From positions 19,856,505-19,920,504 of the forward strand of contig NC_056535.1 of NCBI RefSeq assembly GCF_910596095.1: a DNA stretch of 64,000 nucleotides. The letters run 5' to 3'. Shown here one piece after another: positions 1 to 11,639 of the stretch; within the stretch, counting starts at the first letter, position 1, and each line of letters begins with the position of its first letter. A program made the translations under genes and the position numbers. The stretch is from Thunnus maccoyii. Its lineage: Eukaryota > Chordata > Actinopteri > Scombriformes > Scombridae. The notes under the pieces were generated by a model. The model was not told where the DNA came from. It searched no databases and saw only the letters and a program-made list of their open reading frames with translations.

Positions 1-421
1 GTGTGTGATCCAGCCTGTTGGGCTGCACCTCAGGCACTTGTTGTAATGGTCAACATGTTCCTGATGGCTATAAAAAACAGTGACAGCCTTGAACTCAGTG
101 AGAAATGATCCCACAGTTTGAAAGGGATCAAATTTAAGTTACAACTAAGCACAAACATGTATGCTGCGTTTGGTTTTAGCATGCTAAACAATCATAACAA
201 CTAGCTGCCAAGCAAAACAGTTAGCTCAGCTGACTTGTTGACACAAGATAAACAACCTGACTCACTTGTCAGGTTTGTTTTTATGGATGCTGATGTCCTA
301 GCAGAGTTACGTTACATGAATATCATTAACATCAGACCTAGCTTGGTAAATGTTATCCCATTATTAGCGCTAATGGCATTAGCACTACACTAGCAAAGGT
401 GGCTAGCAGCTGAAGACTTAC

Positions 422-544
422 AGCGATCACGTTTACAAATGTTGTTTTTCCCGAGTACTGGAGGCCGACCAGCGTCAGCTCCATCTCATCCTTCCAAAAC
501 AGAGACCTGAACCAGTCCAAAAGCCGGTTTATTAGTGCCAGCAT
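422..544 (-). CDS. arl8b: ARL8B-like small GTPase, first coding exon (partial)
   Basis: This exon encodes the first 41 residues of an ARL8 lysosomal Arf-like GTPase. It starts [18 protein letters not shown], the amphipathic N-terminal helix that inserts into lysosomal membrane, and contains the P-loop GLQYSGKT. The start was set at the inner Met because ARL8 proteins begin there; the six codons upstream (MTTDLK) have no family counterpart. The exon ends after VIA at a GTAAGT donor (421 and below), in phase 0. The remaining exons lie beyond the left edge of the window. MLAL and WFRSLFWK match ARL8B better than ARL8A (which has MIALFNKLLDWFKALFWK), so one of the teleost arl8b paralogues is likely. 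From family knowledge, ARL8 recruits kinesin adaptors and HOPS to lysosomes. Identity to ARL8 is very secure; the a/b paralogue is not decided. Confidence 0.92.
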
Positions 545-770
545 CTTGAGGTCGGTGGTCACACTCCCCTGTGGTTGTGTCTGTTTCTACCTCCCTGTCA
601 GATGTGGCGTTTTCCAGCGGGGAAGGGAAGTGGGACGCAGGCAGCTGTCATATGATCAATCTGCAGAAATGTGTCCGACAGCGCCCCCACTGCCACATGG
701 AGGAACTACAATTACTCATATGCCAAGCCATAAGACTGTTTGGATTTGTTTTTATTGATGAAAAATGTTA

Positions 771-1472
771 AAAGATCCCCTCCAGACATGTTTTAAGATG
801 TTTATAAACTACTCCACTTTAGTGGTTTGTGATTTGTGTCTGATGTTTTTCCCACAAAAAAAGTTCAATTATCTTGTTAAAATCCTCAAAAATGGCACCG
901 CCTCTCCCTCATTAAAAAATTCTGTAATCTATGAAAAAGTAAATATTGTTCATCTCAGAAGTTTAACTGCTGGACACAAAGATGTCTCCTACTTCACTGT
1001 AAAGCCCATTCTCAGTGTTTGTGCACTGGAAGCTTCAAGTTCCCACATCACACTTGTGTTGAGTTGAATATTGGACCAGGATCGGCTTTTAAACTACTTG
1101 ATGTCACAAATCATGCTCGAAGGCTCACCCCTTAAAATCTGATGTTCAACGAGCACACACTTTCAGCAGATGAAAGTGAAAACAGCCTTCAAGTGTCAAA
1201 CTCTGCACACACATCATTCAGCACAGTGAAGCTCAAACATCCAACTGAAGGAACAAGAAGAAAAACACATTTTTGAGACTTTAAAGTCCACTCAAAAATG
1301 CGTTTTGCTTGTTATTACTACAGTTGGACATTTGACCTTTACAAAGCAGGATAATGGAGTTTTAACGATGGAGGAGGAGATGTAATATTAAGGATTTTTT
1401 TAATGGAAAAATCATACTAGACACAAATTATTATTCAAATTAGTCTTATAAACATGTCTGGAGGGGATCTTT
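771..1472. mobile_element. Non-autonomous foldback DNA transposon with terminal inverted repeats
   Basis: The ends are perfect inverted repeats of at least 22 bases: the left end reads AAAGATCCCCTCCAGACATG and the right end is its reverse complement. Near the centre, at about 1262-1312, two arms meet around ACTTTAAAGT, so the element is a long inverted repeat with unequal arms (left about 500 bases, right about 200). It carries no coding capacity. Partial relatives lie at 4373-4856 and 36072-36482. The target duplication is not clear: TTAA-like bases flank both ends but do not match exactly. The transposase superfamily is therefore undecided. Confidence 0.75.
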
Positions 1473-2939
1473 AAATAAGATACGTTTTGCTTAAAAAAAC
1501 ATACCTTGTTAGTTAGCACTGCAATTATTAGATTATGTACAGAGGTATTCATTTGACTGTTTGGCTTTTTAGTAATGAAAATTATTTGATATGAAAGAGT
1601 AACACATTTTACTTAAAAGGGGGGCACTGAGGTTATCCCCTCTGTATTTTCAGTGATGTGGTTTTTGCAGTAATATCTGTAACTCGACTCCAGTGTGTCA
1701 TATCCTGTGGTGCATGTAACTTGTATAACCATGGGTTTGTCTATTTTTCATGTGGTTGGAAGAATTGATTAAATTATAGATTAGCTCATAAATGCACTTA
1801 CACCTCTAGCGTACTGTATAATACACCCTGTTAAAACACAGACCTGCTTTCTTTGCTTCCATATACAATGTAATTTGTCAATATTTACATTAAAATATAC
1901 AGCATTAAGTCACTTTTTTGTCCAGAAATGATTAAATAGTATAACCATAAGCCTTCTGGTTAGTCATTTTACAACTAAATCAAAAAAGTCTTCTCCAAAA
2001 AAGCTGCATTTATGACTTACAACTGTATCTAAAATCTTGGATATAGCCCTGATAATATGTTTTTGTCCTTATTATGACTTTTCCTCAAACGTTTCTCATC
2101 ATACTTTAATATGTTTGGTATTGCCAAGAAACATTCACATGTTGTTAATTAATAGATATCCAGTCTGAGCTTAAAGCCTTGTTATAAATAAGCTGTTGTG
2201 ATGCTGTCACAGTTTATTATAAAACGAAATTATCTGTTTTTATAAGAAGTACTTCTCCTCATAATGAGCAGATTTGTTCTCATGGTGGTGGAAGGATAGA
2301 GCTAAGAATGGAGTTCTCTATCATAAGCAGAGACTAACTAGATGAGAAAGGAAAAAGAAGAAAAAGAAACTACACAACTAGTCAAAATATAGTCATAAAA
2401 TGTTTTTAGCTCAGAATTTGTGCTGTTGTCATAGTTGTAAACTCAGTTTTAATTCACAAGATAATACTTGTGTACAAAAATATTTGTTTTAGGTGTCAAC
2501 AAAATGAATCCAATTAATCTGAGAACTTGCAAAATAGATACCACTGAGGAACTTAGTAATGACCACCAAATGCCTGAAATGGATGGTCACTCAGTTTGCA
2601 TTGCAGAATAAAATAGAAAGAATTTTTAATTTTAAATAAAAAATAAATATAAATACATTTTTATTATAATAATTTTGCTCCACATACACACACATTGGAA
2701 GCAATCAACGTCTTGCTCACTTCAACATGTGGACAAAAAAGTTGAGTCAAGATCTTTGGAAATGTACAAAAATTCAATTATTCACGTAATTTCAGTAGAT
2801 TTACAAACATATCTTTACAGTCACACTTCAGTCCTCCCTGAGGCAATTTTAAGTTAAGTTAACTTAAGTTTAAGTTTAAGTTAATCCTTTCAATTTTCAC
2901 ATTACTTGTATTTACACTCCATGCTCACAGTTGCACACA

Positions 2940-3155
2940 TTCAGACCTGAAAGTTGTAGCTGTCTTATCTGTTCACCACTGAGCTCTGCTGGAGCGGAAG
3001 TAAGGTAAGTGTCTTGCTCAAAGACACCTCAGCAGTGGTAATGATCAAGGCACAAATGCTGGTTTTTCACCTTTTAGCTCAGATCTATCCTGCTGGTCTG
3101 GAGTTTGAACCAAGGACCTTTTCGTTCACAAGCCCGCATCTCTAACCCTCAAATG
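2940..3155. repeat. Possible SINE-like interspersed repeat
   Basis: The segment carries the phrases gtcttgctcaaagacacctc and gagtttgaaccaaggacctt, which resemble a short interspersed repeat common in teleosts. Only one copy is present in the window, so the ends cannot be defined from the sequence. The call rests on recalled similarity and is tentative. Confidence 0.35.
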
Positions 3156-3235
3156 TATGCTGACACTGATCAAGATGCTTTCTATCATTAAATCAGCATT
3201 ACAGTAAACAGACTGATCATGTCATCTTAATCTTT

Positions 3236-4129
3236 TTAGCATAAAGCGTTGACTCTTTCCAGATGCAGCGGGCCCATATTATTGGTATCCTTTGATTCAT
3301 CCTGGATAATGAGCCCACTTTCCTCCTTTGATAAATGAAAGTCATGGGTGTTGGTAGACACTGCTATGATGTCAGTAGGATTGTTATCTGGAATAGAGAT
3401 AGTAATCGTTAACACAGCATTTTGAAATGAGTAGCAGGAATCTTATCAGATGCCAACAGCAGCGATGTGGTATTTTATGATATAAATAAAAAAAAATGTA
3501 TAAGTATACAGATGTGTTTATAATCGACTGAAACCCCTTCACTACACACAAGTGATCTTGTGACTTCTAAAACCAAATAGCTGCACCAGTGAAGATTATA
3601 TTTGTGATTAATTTTGATCACTGTGAGAGAAAAAAAAATGCTCATTTGTGAAGGAGAGATGTTCAATGTTTAATTTATGGAGATGTTCAACTTATGAGCT
3701 AAATCTTTTCATCAGGACGTCACTCTGGCCTCCAAGGTCTCAGACAAGAGATGTTTCAGGTTCACGGCGCCAGGCTGGTAGATAAGTTGGTAACCTTGGA
3801 TGGGTAACAACAGCTGCCTGCATTGTTTTCCTATTAGAGTTCATTCTGACACCAAGTGTTCTTGTTTCTCCCCTCCCTGTTAGCGTGCCCTGAGCAACTC
3901 TATAAGAAATGATTGTTTTCCTGTTTGTGCAAAGTTTTTGGTATGACTGAATCCATGTGAACACCGTGCCAAAGGCTTCTCTGACATCAGATATTTGTTC
4001 TCAATAAACTTCATATATTCAAGTAAGCATCAACTGGGGCCTGTGGAGTCTCTTCAACAATTATTCAACAAGTACAAGATTTTCCCTATCAATCACTTTA
4101 GAAATATCAGTTTTCACTTTGACATTGAA

Positions 4130-4161
<32 letters not shown>

Positions 4162-6775
4162 GACCACTGTCAAAAAAAGCCGCATTTAATATACGTTGAT
4201 TCACTTGTTGTAGGAGGGTGAATACTTTTTATAGGCTCTGTACAAGTGACGTTTATCTTTATTTACCAATTAGCTGCCTTTAAAAATCTTAGTAGTTTAA
4301 TGAAAATCTGTTTTTTTTTTGTTTTTTTTTAAAAAAAAAAAAACATGAGTGGCTGATTATTATAGTAGCCTTAAAGATCCCCTCCAGACATGTTTTAAGA
4401 CATATAAAAACACTCTGTTTGGAATATTAATTTGTGTCTGATATGGTTTTTCTGAAAAAAAGTTCCATCATCTCATTTTTTTTTCTAAAATGGCATCTAC
4501 TTCTTATCAGTCACTGAAAAATCCAGAATCTATGTATATATGAAATGTTTTTCAGCTGGACGATGATGATGCACTGAAAAGTCAATTCTCAGTGTTTGTG
4601 CACTGGTGGCTTCAAATCACATCACACTTGTGTAAGTTGTATACTGGACCATGATGGGCTCCAAACTAGTTGTGATGTCACAAATCAGGCTCATAGGCCC
4701 GCTCCTTAAACTCAGATTTTTAATGAGCACAGAGAAACCTTCCCCTTCAGCAGATAAATGTAAAAAAAAAAAAAAACTCTGTGTCAAACTCTGCACATAC
4801 ATCATTCTACACAGTGAAGCTCAAACATCAAACTGAAGTAACAATTAGCAAAACACATTTTTGTTTCTGATTAATTATAATAGTACCCGTTTTACTGTAA
4901 TAAATGAAATTAGCACATGTTAATATGTTCAGTTGAGATATTTATATGTACAGTATTTCAACTGCTTACCTGCTCTGTGCTTCCTTAGGCTCTTTATACA
5001 GGTATAAGATGCAACCATAAAAAGAGTGAGAGAAAGCAAAATAAAGCCAATGCCAAGAGTCCGCTGAAAGACTCCGTCATTGTGAATCTCTGGTGAAAAA
5101 TCAACACATAGTCAAGTTACTTCAACAACACTGACCTGTCATTGTGTACTAGTGTACAGCCTAACAAAAATCATTATTGTGATGAGAGTTAGTGAAGCTG
5201 CTGCATTCACATACAACAACAAATTATAGTTTATGTCAATAAAATATTTTGTCACGTCTACATACCATTTGTATCGCATATCGAGTCGTGAGTTTTGTTC
5301 CCTGGAAACCGTTCCCCAAGTCCAAATGCACCGCAGCTGTTGACCAGGAATCGTTTATGTTACTGTCATTTGGTGCTTCACAGCGCTTTAATTATTGCTA
5401 TAGCTGAACTCTTATGAATGGGGTCTTACTGTGTCCATGGCTTGCAGATATCCTTTTTTGCATCATAATATTCTTTATCAGAGCATGCGGGTTCACACTG
5501 GTAAGAATACTCGATCAACTCTACACCAGAGAAGGGGTCGGGCCCCGCTGGTGGTGAGTGGGTGGTGAGATGATTAATGGGAGAGCAAAGAAGAAAAAAC
5601 AAAGCTCTGATACACAAATCTGTTTTCAGTTTTTGGACTTTTTCTCTAATCTTTCATTTTTGGTGAAATATTGGATCATTTGAACATTTATTGAAATGAA
5701 ACCATGTGAGAAAAAATCACTATTTGGTGGAGCTGTTAACAACTAATAGACATCTGAAATTTGACTACACACTGCTTTTTGTAAGACATCAAAAGCCAAA
5801 AAGGCTGGAAACCACTAGTTTAATCTTTAACAATAATTGTTTCCACAGGGGTATATTCATGAACCTTGACACCCCCTGACCCTCACCCACAATCATTACA
5901 AAAAAACAGTGATTGATATTTTCAAATAATCAAACCAGATTTGTGCCAACAGCATATCATTTTGAAACTAACAACAAAGTGCCATCACAGTTTATTTCTT
6001 TTGGCTCAAAAACATGTCCATTCTTACCTTTCCTCGTCGGTTTCTCCCCTGTGGCGCATTTGTTTTCCTCACATTTTGTGCACATATTGTTGGAGCACAG
6101 GAAACCAGAGAAGCATGAACAGTTTGCATTTGTGGTCGGTGTACATTTCTCAGCATAGTCTGTAAGCAGATAAGAATTCAAACCACAGGACTTTCAGGTG
6201 ACAAGTAATGTGTTTTTCTTCCACTGTGTGAAATACACTATCAACATAACCGGCAGGTGTTTCATGGGAGATTCTCGGACCAGGGCTACCATTTTTATTC
6301 ATTATTATTTTCTGTCTTACCTTGTGGGCATGACCGGCATTCCTCACATCTGTCAAAGACGTTATATGTGTCGGAGAAGAAGCCATCCTCACAGGGACTG
6401 CAGACAGTTTGTTGTTGGTCTGAGCAAAACTGCTTCATATATGTTCCTTTAAAATAAGAAACAAATGAAATCAGTCACTTTGACAGCATTAACAGTACCT
6501 TGGATGCAATCTCTCACCTATAAAGACAATATTATAATTAGATCAAATGATACAACAGATTTATATTTTTTTTTAAAAAACATTGTATTATTATTTTAAA
6601 GGTTAATTATTCTATCACGTGTTTTACCTGGGGGACACTTGTCACAGCATCTTCCATTTATATCAGTTTGTGGATGTTTGCAGCCTGCAGCATATCCTGA
6701 AGTCCAAATATTTAATACGTATATAACTGCCAAGGGACGATTCAGAGAAATCATTATGGCCAGTGTTCTGCTCAT
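3236..6775 (-). CDS. tnfrsf9: TNFRSF9 (4-1BB/CD137)-like TNF receptor, complete
   Basis: Seven coding exons close in frame: 6628-6775, 6321-6446, 6028-6159, 5430-5547, 5266-5336, 4970-5089 and 3236-3387, giving 288 residues. A hydrophobic leader precedes C32; the mature part has TNFR cysteine-rich repeats (GRCCDKCPPG, CSPCEDGFF, CEECRSC). The segment CTPTTNANCSCFSGFLC followed by CTKCEENKCATGE and KDICKPWT aligns with human 4-1BB (STSNAECDCTPGFHC, CEQDCKQGQ, RGICRPWTNC), which is why this member was chosen. The transmembrane helix spans about 209-230. The short tail contains SKEE (258-261), a match to the TRAF2 motif (P/S/A/T)-x-(Q/E)-E, as expected for an NF-kB-activating costimulatory receptor of T and NK cells. 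The next receptor gene lies 5 kb upstream in the same orientation. A second Met at residue 8 is an alternative start. Confidence 0.87.
4163..4243. repeat. Tc1/mariner-type terminal fragment
   Basis: Read on the minus strand, this fragment has cctataaaaagtattcaccc and, further in, a GCGGCTTTTTTTGACAGTG block. Both recur in the same order at 9590-9785 on the plus strand. It follows a run of about 30 T. It lies in intron 6 of the TNFRSF9-like gene. It is a decayed end with no coding sequence. Confidence 0.55.
4373..4856. mobile_element. Truncated copy of the foldback element seen at 771-1472
   Basis: It begins AAAGATCCCCTCCAGACATG like the full copy and follows its left arm through the CAGTGTTTGTGCACTGG and CACATCACACTTGTGT segments up to AAAACACATTTTTG. 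The right arm and the second terminal repeat are absent. It sits in intron 6 of the TNFRSF9-like gene, between coding exons 7 and 6. Confidence 0.7.
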
Positions 6776-7436
6776 GTCTTCAGGGTTTTATATTGGCTGT
6801 ATCCTGACGTCAGTGTGAGTGTGGTTAGCTCAGTGAGACACATTGTGTGAGACTTCTTAAGTTGTCCAGGAAGTGAAAGTCCACCAGCAACTGCTGTACA
6901 CAGCCAATGATTAAACAACAGTAAAAGCTGAATGACAAAAGTAATACTTGATTCTAATATGTTGTATGAATGTATGAATTTACTGTATGTCATTTTAATG
7001 CTAGATCATATATATATATACACACAGTATGAATGTGTTGGAGGTGTTGTTTCAGGTTTTGTCTTAGTTTTGCTTTCATGATTCATGTGAATTCCTTTTG
7101 ATCTGCGCATTCAAGCTGCACAACAGAACAAACTCTTAAAGCTAATATTAAGTGTCTTTTTATATAATCATACACATGATTGGGATACTGATATCCCTTT
7201 TTTTTTGTTTCTTTTTAAAATTGAGTCCACAGGTTTAAGGTTTGGTCACATACTTACCTCTGATCACCAATGTTAGCTTCAAATAATGGCTCAATATGAT
7301 ACAAAATCATATTGAAAATCTAATCTAGAGTGTTATGCTGAAGAAGTAATGGCATCATTGGTTGAGTTCCCATAGCGAGTTCAATTTCAGATCCAAAAAA
7401 GTGTCTTGCCAATCTTGTTAAAGGGTCAGTTTATAG

Positions 7437-7985
7437 GTAGCAGTCACCAGATCTCTACCAAACTGAGCACCTATGGGAGATTTTGGACTGACGTGTTAGA
7501 CACCGCTCTGCACCACCGTCATCAAAACACCTAATGAGGGAATATCTTTTTGAAGAATGGTGTTTCTCAGCCTTGGCATTGATTCTACAAGTCTCTGGAA
7601 CTCTTCTGGAGGGGTGATATCTAATACGTCAGTCCAAAATCTGAATAGGTGTTCAATTGAGTTGAGTTCTGGTGACTGCGAAGGCCATAGCATATGATTC
7701 ACATCATTTTCATACTCATCAAACCATTCAGTGACCCCTTGTGCTCTACAAATTGGGGCATTGTCATCCTGGAAGAGACCACTCCCATCAGGATAGAAAG
7801 GTTTCATCATAGGATAAAGATGATCACTCAGAACAACTTTATATTGATTTACAGTGACCCTTCCCTCTAAGGAAACAAGTGGACCGAAACCATGCCAGCA
7901 AAATGCCCCCCACAGCATAACAGAGCCACCGGATCCCCTCACTGTAGGGGTCAAGAATTCAGGCCTGTACCGGTTTTTCCTTTCA
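7437..7985 (-). mobile_element. Tc1-like transposon relic, C-terminal half of transposase with a local inversion
   Basis: On the minus strand, frame 7496-7985 reads as the C-terminal DDE domain of a Tc1-like transposase: GGSVMLWGAF, LFQDDNAP (second catalytic Asp) and WPSQSPELNSIEHLF (with the Glu). The N-terminal helix-turn-helix half is missing; a TA-rich run (about 8005-8025) lies at the break. From about 7560 downward the minus frame stops resembling transposase. The plus strand at 7439-7560 instead encodes the expected continuation, [15 protein letters not shown] then [13 protein letters not shown] and [10 protein letters not shown], interrupted by a stop. An internal segment has therefore been inverted, with partial duplication of the EHLW region. 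The copy is inactive. Confidence 0.8.
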
Positions 7986-9589
7986 TTTGTCACCTGTCTG
8001 TTTATATATATGTATATATATATGGTACGTGTTTGGACAGCGTGCTGCCGAAAGCTTCCCATTTCTTTTTTCTGTTCCTTTTTTTTCTGGAAAAACAAAT
8101 CAGCTAATACTTCATTGTTGTGTGGTCCCTTGGTTGAGTCATAGTTTGTAACTAAGGACATTACATTTTACAAATGTGTCAGCTGTGATACATTTCCTCT
8201 TTCAGCCAAACTAAAAATAGGCTTTTTGGATACAAAGTTGATAAGTCAAATGTATAGTCAACACAATTAATGAATTCAAATGACATTGCCTACAACATTA
8301 ATGAGTTAGTCACGGCATTAAGAGGCCAATAAACTGAAAGACAATTACAAAATTCTGAAGATGACTAAGTGTGGTTACTGGAAAACCCATAGCCTACAGA
8401 GTGTGGACACAGTAAAAACAACTCCTATATAATATACATGAATCCAGTACAAACCCCTGCAGTAAATATAAATGGAGAGTTTTTATTGACTTTTCAGCAA
8501 CATCCCCAAAAACCTAAGGTAAAGATCATTCTGTGAGTCTCGGTTAGAACAAGAGATGAAATATTCAAAGTCCAAACAAATCTTAAAGTGTCATATCCTG
8601 TGAGTAATTCAAAGATATTAACCCTGGATGGTTTTGAATATCACAAATCTCTGCCCAGGCTTATAGAAAACATTACATTACACTGTAATGTCATCTTTTT
8701 TTAAGTTTAGGTTTTTTAGGTTAGGCTTTTTAGGTTATATTACTGTAAAAAAAAAAAAAAAAGTGTGTAATGTGGTTAAGCTTGCACTAGGGTTTTTTGT
8801 TGGTCTGGAGTACGTGATGTTCAGCGTCTGGAGACATTTACACTGGTTCAGGAAGCCTGTAATGGCCTGAACTTTCATTAGTTGCAGCTGTTGAGTTTCA
8901 TCAAGGTGTTGTGGCTTTCAGTGAAACACTGATAAATCAAGAAGCCCCCTTGATAACTGATTATGTGTCCAAGCTGACTCATCCTGAAAGCTTGCAAAAG
9001 CAATATATTGATGCCTGATGGTGGTCCTGTAAACTTGTGATAGTAAAGCCTAATTTTTGCTGTGGTTTTCATGTGCATGGATTCTATAGATGATTGTTCA
9101 TGTATAGGCAGATTTACTGTAACACCAAATCATGTGTTTAAGTAAATGTATAAGTGACATCCCTCATCTGAAATTCTAACCATCAAAATGTCATCACATA
9201 CGACATTTACTTCCTTCTCTGTCACTCACAATCCTTTACATGTGCGCACAACCACCCGACCTTCTTCAGGATGTTTCGTAAGCATAGATGTACTCAACAG
9301 TCGTCAATGTGAATCGTCATCATATAGCCATATAGGGCCATACAACATATCTGGATTTTCCTTTTTAACTGCACAAGTGTCACCCACCCTGTTTGTTGTG
9401 GTGAGAGTGGGTGGAGGAAACATGCAGAGCCTTTAACATTTCAGTATACTAAACAGCTTGCTGAAGGTTAAAGTATGACATTTTGATGGTGCTGAACATA
9501 GACAGCAGTGCCCAAACCCCAACACTGAAGATCTTTCTGTCCCTGTGAAGTCTGATAATCACAGAGCCAAAAGACCTTTATATGGAAAA

Positions 9590-9785
9590 TACACCGCCTA
9601 TAAAAAAGTATTCATCCTACTTTGGGAAATTTCATGTTTTATTTATCTTCCAACGTTTAATCAAAGTAGATTTAATGTGGCTTTTTTTGACAGTGAATAA
9701 CAGAATAATGCAGATGAAATAATGTCAAAGCAAAAACAGATCTCTATAAATTGATCTGAAGTAATTACAAATTTAAATTAAGTTT
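9590..9785. repeat. Tc1/mariner-type element end fragment
   Basis: It begins tacaccgcctataaaaaagt and continues with TTTAATGTGGCTTTTTTTGACAGTGAATAACAG and a CAAAGCAAAAACAGATCTCT phrase, matching a terminal region widespread in fish genomes. The inverted counterpart at 4163-4243 shares the first and the GGCTTTTTTTGACAGTG blocks. No transposase sequence follows, so this is a truncated end. Confidence 0.55.
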
Positions 9786-11137
9786 TTGCATGAAGACAAA
9801 GCAACACTACTAGAATGTTTTTTAAGCACTAAAATGAAATAACATTACATTTATATGGGTGCCCTGTTTTCACACAAAAGATTTTACAAAGTGAGGATGA
9901 ACATTACTACTGCCCAACATGTATATAATATAAAAAATATAATAAAGTTATAAACTATAATCAGCTTTACAGAATTGTTGCACAATTGCTGCTCGTTAAA
10001 AATACATAAACATTTACATAGTGTTTAAAATATAAATGTATGTGTGTACAAAGGACGTGGGTTTGTGGCATTTATTCTTGTTAATCACTAAGTAAAGTTG
10101 CTGTACTTTACAAAGGCAGCTATTCTCAGAGAAGGTTTGGTTAACTTTCTGTGTATTTCTTTGAAACCCCACACTGACTTCCTGGATCACTGACATTTAC
10201 TGAAAGTATGTGCAGGGACTGTTTCCAGTGTATATGCATATTCTACTATTGCACCACGTGTTCAGTTAGTTAGTTTAGTTGCATAAAAAGTCAAGTTTAT
10301 TTAGAAAAAGTTTATTCATACACTCTCTGGACATCACAGTGCACTTTGACAATAGAGAAAAAAATATTTGAGACAAAAATTACAACAAAAAAAACAAAAA
10401 AACAAAAAAATGTACGTGCTACAATAGGAGTCAGATAGCAACTAGTCTGTGTTTTAAAGTAAGAAATGTCAGTTATTTTCTTCGAAGTATTCCAACAGAG
10501 GGCGCTGTCCAATGACTTGGAACCAACCTGCAGCTTTTTCCAAGCAGCTTTTTCCAAGTATACCCTAGTCACATAAAACCAACCAGCTACACATCAAACC
10601 ACCTGTGATCTGAAGGCTTTAGTATCAGATTTGTTAGCAAAACATAATCGATTAGAAACAATGAGGGCAGGCTTTCATGACTCCTCTGACTATACTGATC
10701 TTGGGAAAGTCTCCAGTGAGGTATAAAGAGTATGAAACTCCTCTCATTTTTAACATCAGTCTTTCCAAAGGCTGAAATGAAAACATGCATGAGAGGACAT
10801 ATCTCTCAGTGGGAAAAAAAAGGGCACATTTGTCTCCACAAGGGGAACTCCCCCAACCCTGCATTCCACTGAAAGTATTTTTTTTTATCATTACAGTTCT
10901 CAGTTTAACAGAGCTGCCACCAGAGGAACTATGCTAACAAACAAATCATGACAAAAACAGAGACAGAAAATATCAGTGCGTAAAATATCTAAGTAGTATT
11001 GATTGTTATTATCTTAACTACAATACTGGTCATACTGTTTGTTTCTCAGAAACTTGTCATTTGCCCCTGTTAAAAAATATGACATTATACAACATCATAA
11101 GGGTTAAAACGCAGTACAATATATGTACTGTGTGTAA

Positions 11138-11138
<1 letters not shown>

Positions 11139-11165
<27 letters not shown>
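11139..11165. repeat. (GT)n microsatellite
   Basis: An uninterrupted GT dinucleotide run of about 13 units, seen directly, in the 3' flank of the second TNFRSF gene. Confidence 0.9.
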
Positions 11166-11172
<7 letters not shown>

Positions 11173-11639
11173 TTTAGCAAAAGTAAAGGGGATTACTTGG
11201 AAATAGTATAAGGTAATAAATCTGTATCCAAATTGTGGAATGTAATAAATATTAAGATATCACAGTAAGCAAAAAATGTTTTGAGTAAAATTAACTTACT
11301 AAAGTAGGTATAACAGCTTAAGTAAAGCTACCTTATACGTCAAACTGATTTACAGTTAAGTGACAAAAGTGAGGTATGATACACACAAATTGTTGAGATA
11401 ATTCACCAATATTCTATTATAACAGAACAAACAAAAGTCAAATATTGACCACACCACAGACTGAATATGCCTGCTGCAAAACAGAAACAGTAGGCTAAAT
11501 AGTTTGCTTTTAAAATGCTGCTTCTAATGTAACAATATTTTAATATAATGTAAATATATGTGTGATCAGTCTGAAATTATTGATATAATAACGATCTGAT
11601 CCAAATTTCACAGAATTAGTTGATAGGTCTAGTTTCACC

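Larger units (their letters stand above)
545..3235. other. Intergenic DNA between the ARL8B-like and TNFRSF9-like genes
   Basis: No coding exon is supported here. The first ~200 bases are presumably the 5' untranslated region and promoter of the ARL8B-like gene. The stretch then holds a foldback transposon copy (771-1472), AT-rich unique sequence, and a possible SINE-like repeat near 2940-3155. The 3' untranslated region of the TNFRSF9-like gene should occupy the right end. Short ORFs here, including 765-1067, lie in repeat sequence or have no recognisable domain. Confidence 0.6.
6776..11639. other. Intergenic DNA between the two TNFRSF genes
   Basis: No host coding exon is recognised. The interval holds the promoter side of the TNFRSF9-like gene (on the left), a Tc1-like transposase relic (7437-7985), a Tc1/mariner end fragment (9590-9785), a GT microsatellite (11139-11165), and the presumed 3' untranslated region of the second receptor gene on the right. 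The remainder is AT-rich and unremarkable. Confidence 0.6.

Noticed and set aside
765-1067. Plus-strand ORF of 100 codons
   Set aside because: It falls almost wholly within the foldback transposon copy, which is non-coding in its other copies.
3700-3965. ORF of 74 codons at 3740-3964 as a further exon of the TNFRSF9-like gene
   Set aside because: The gene closes in phase without it and the sequence shows no cysteine-rich or tail motif. It lies in intron 6 between exons at 3387 and 4970.
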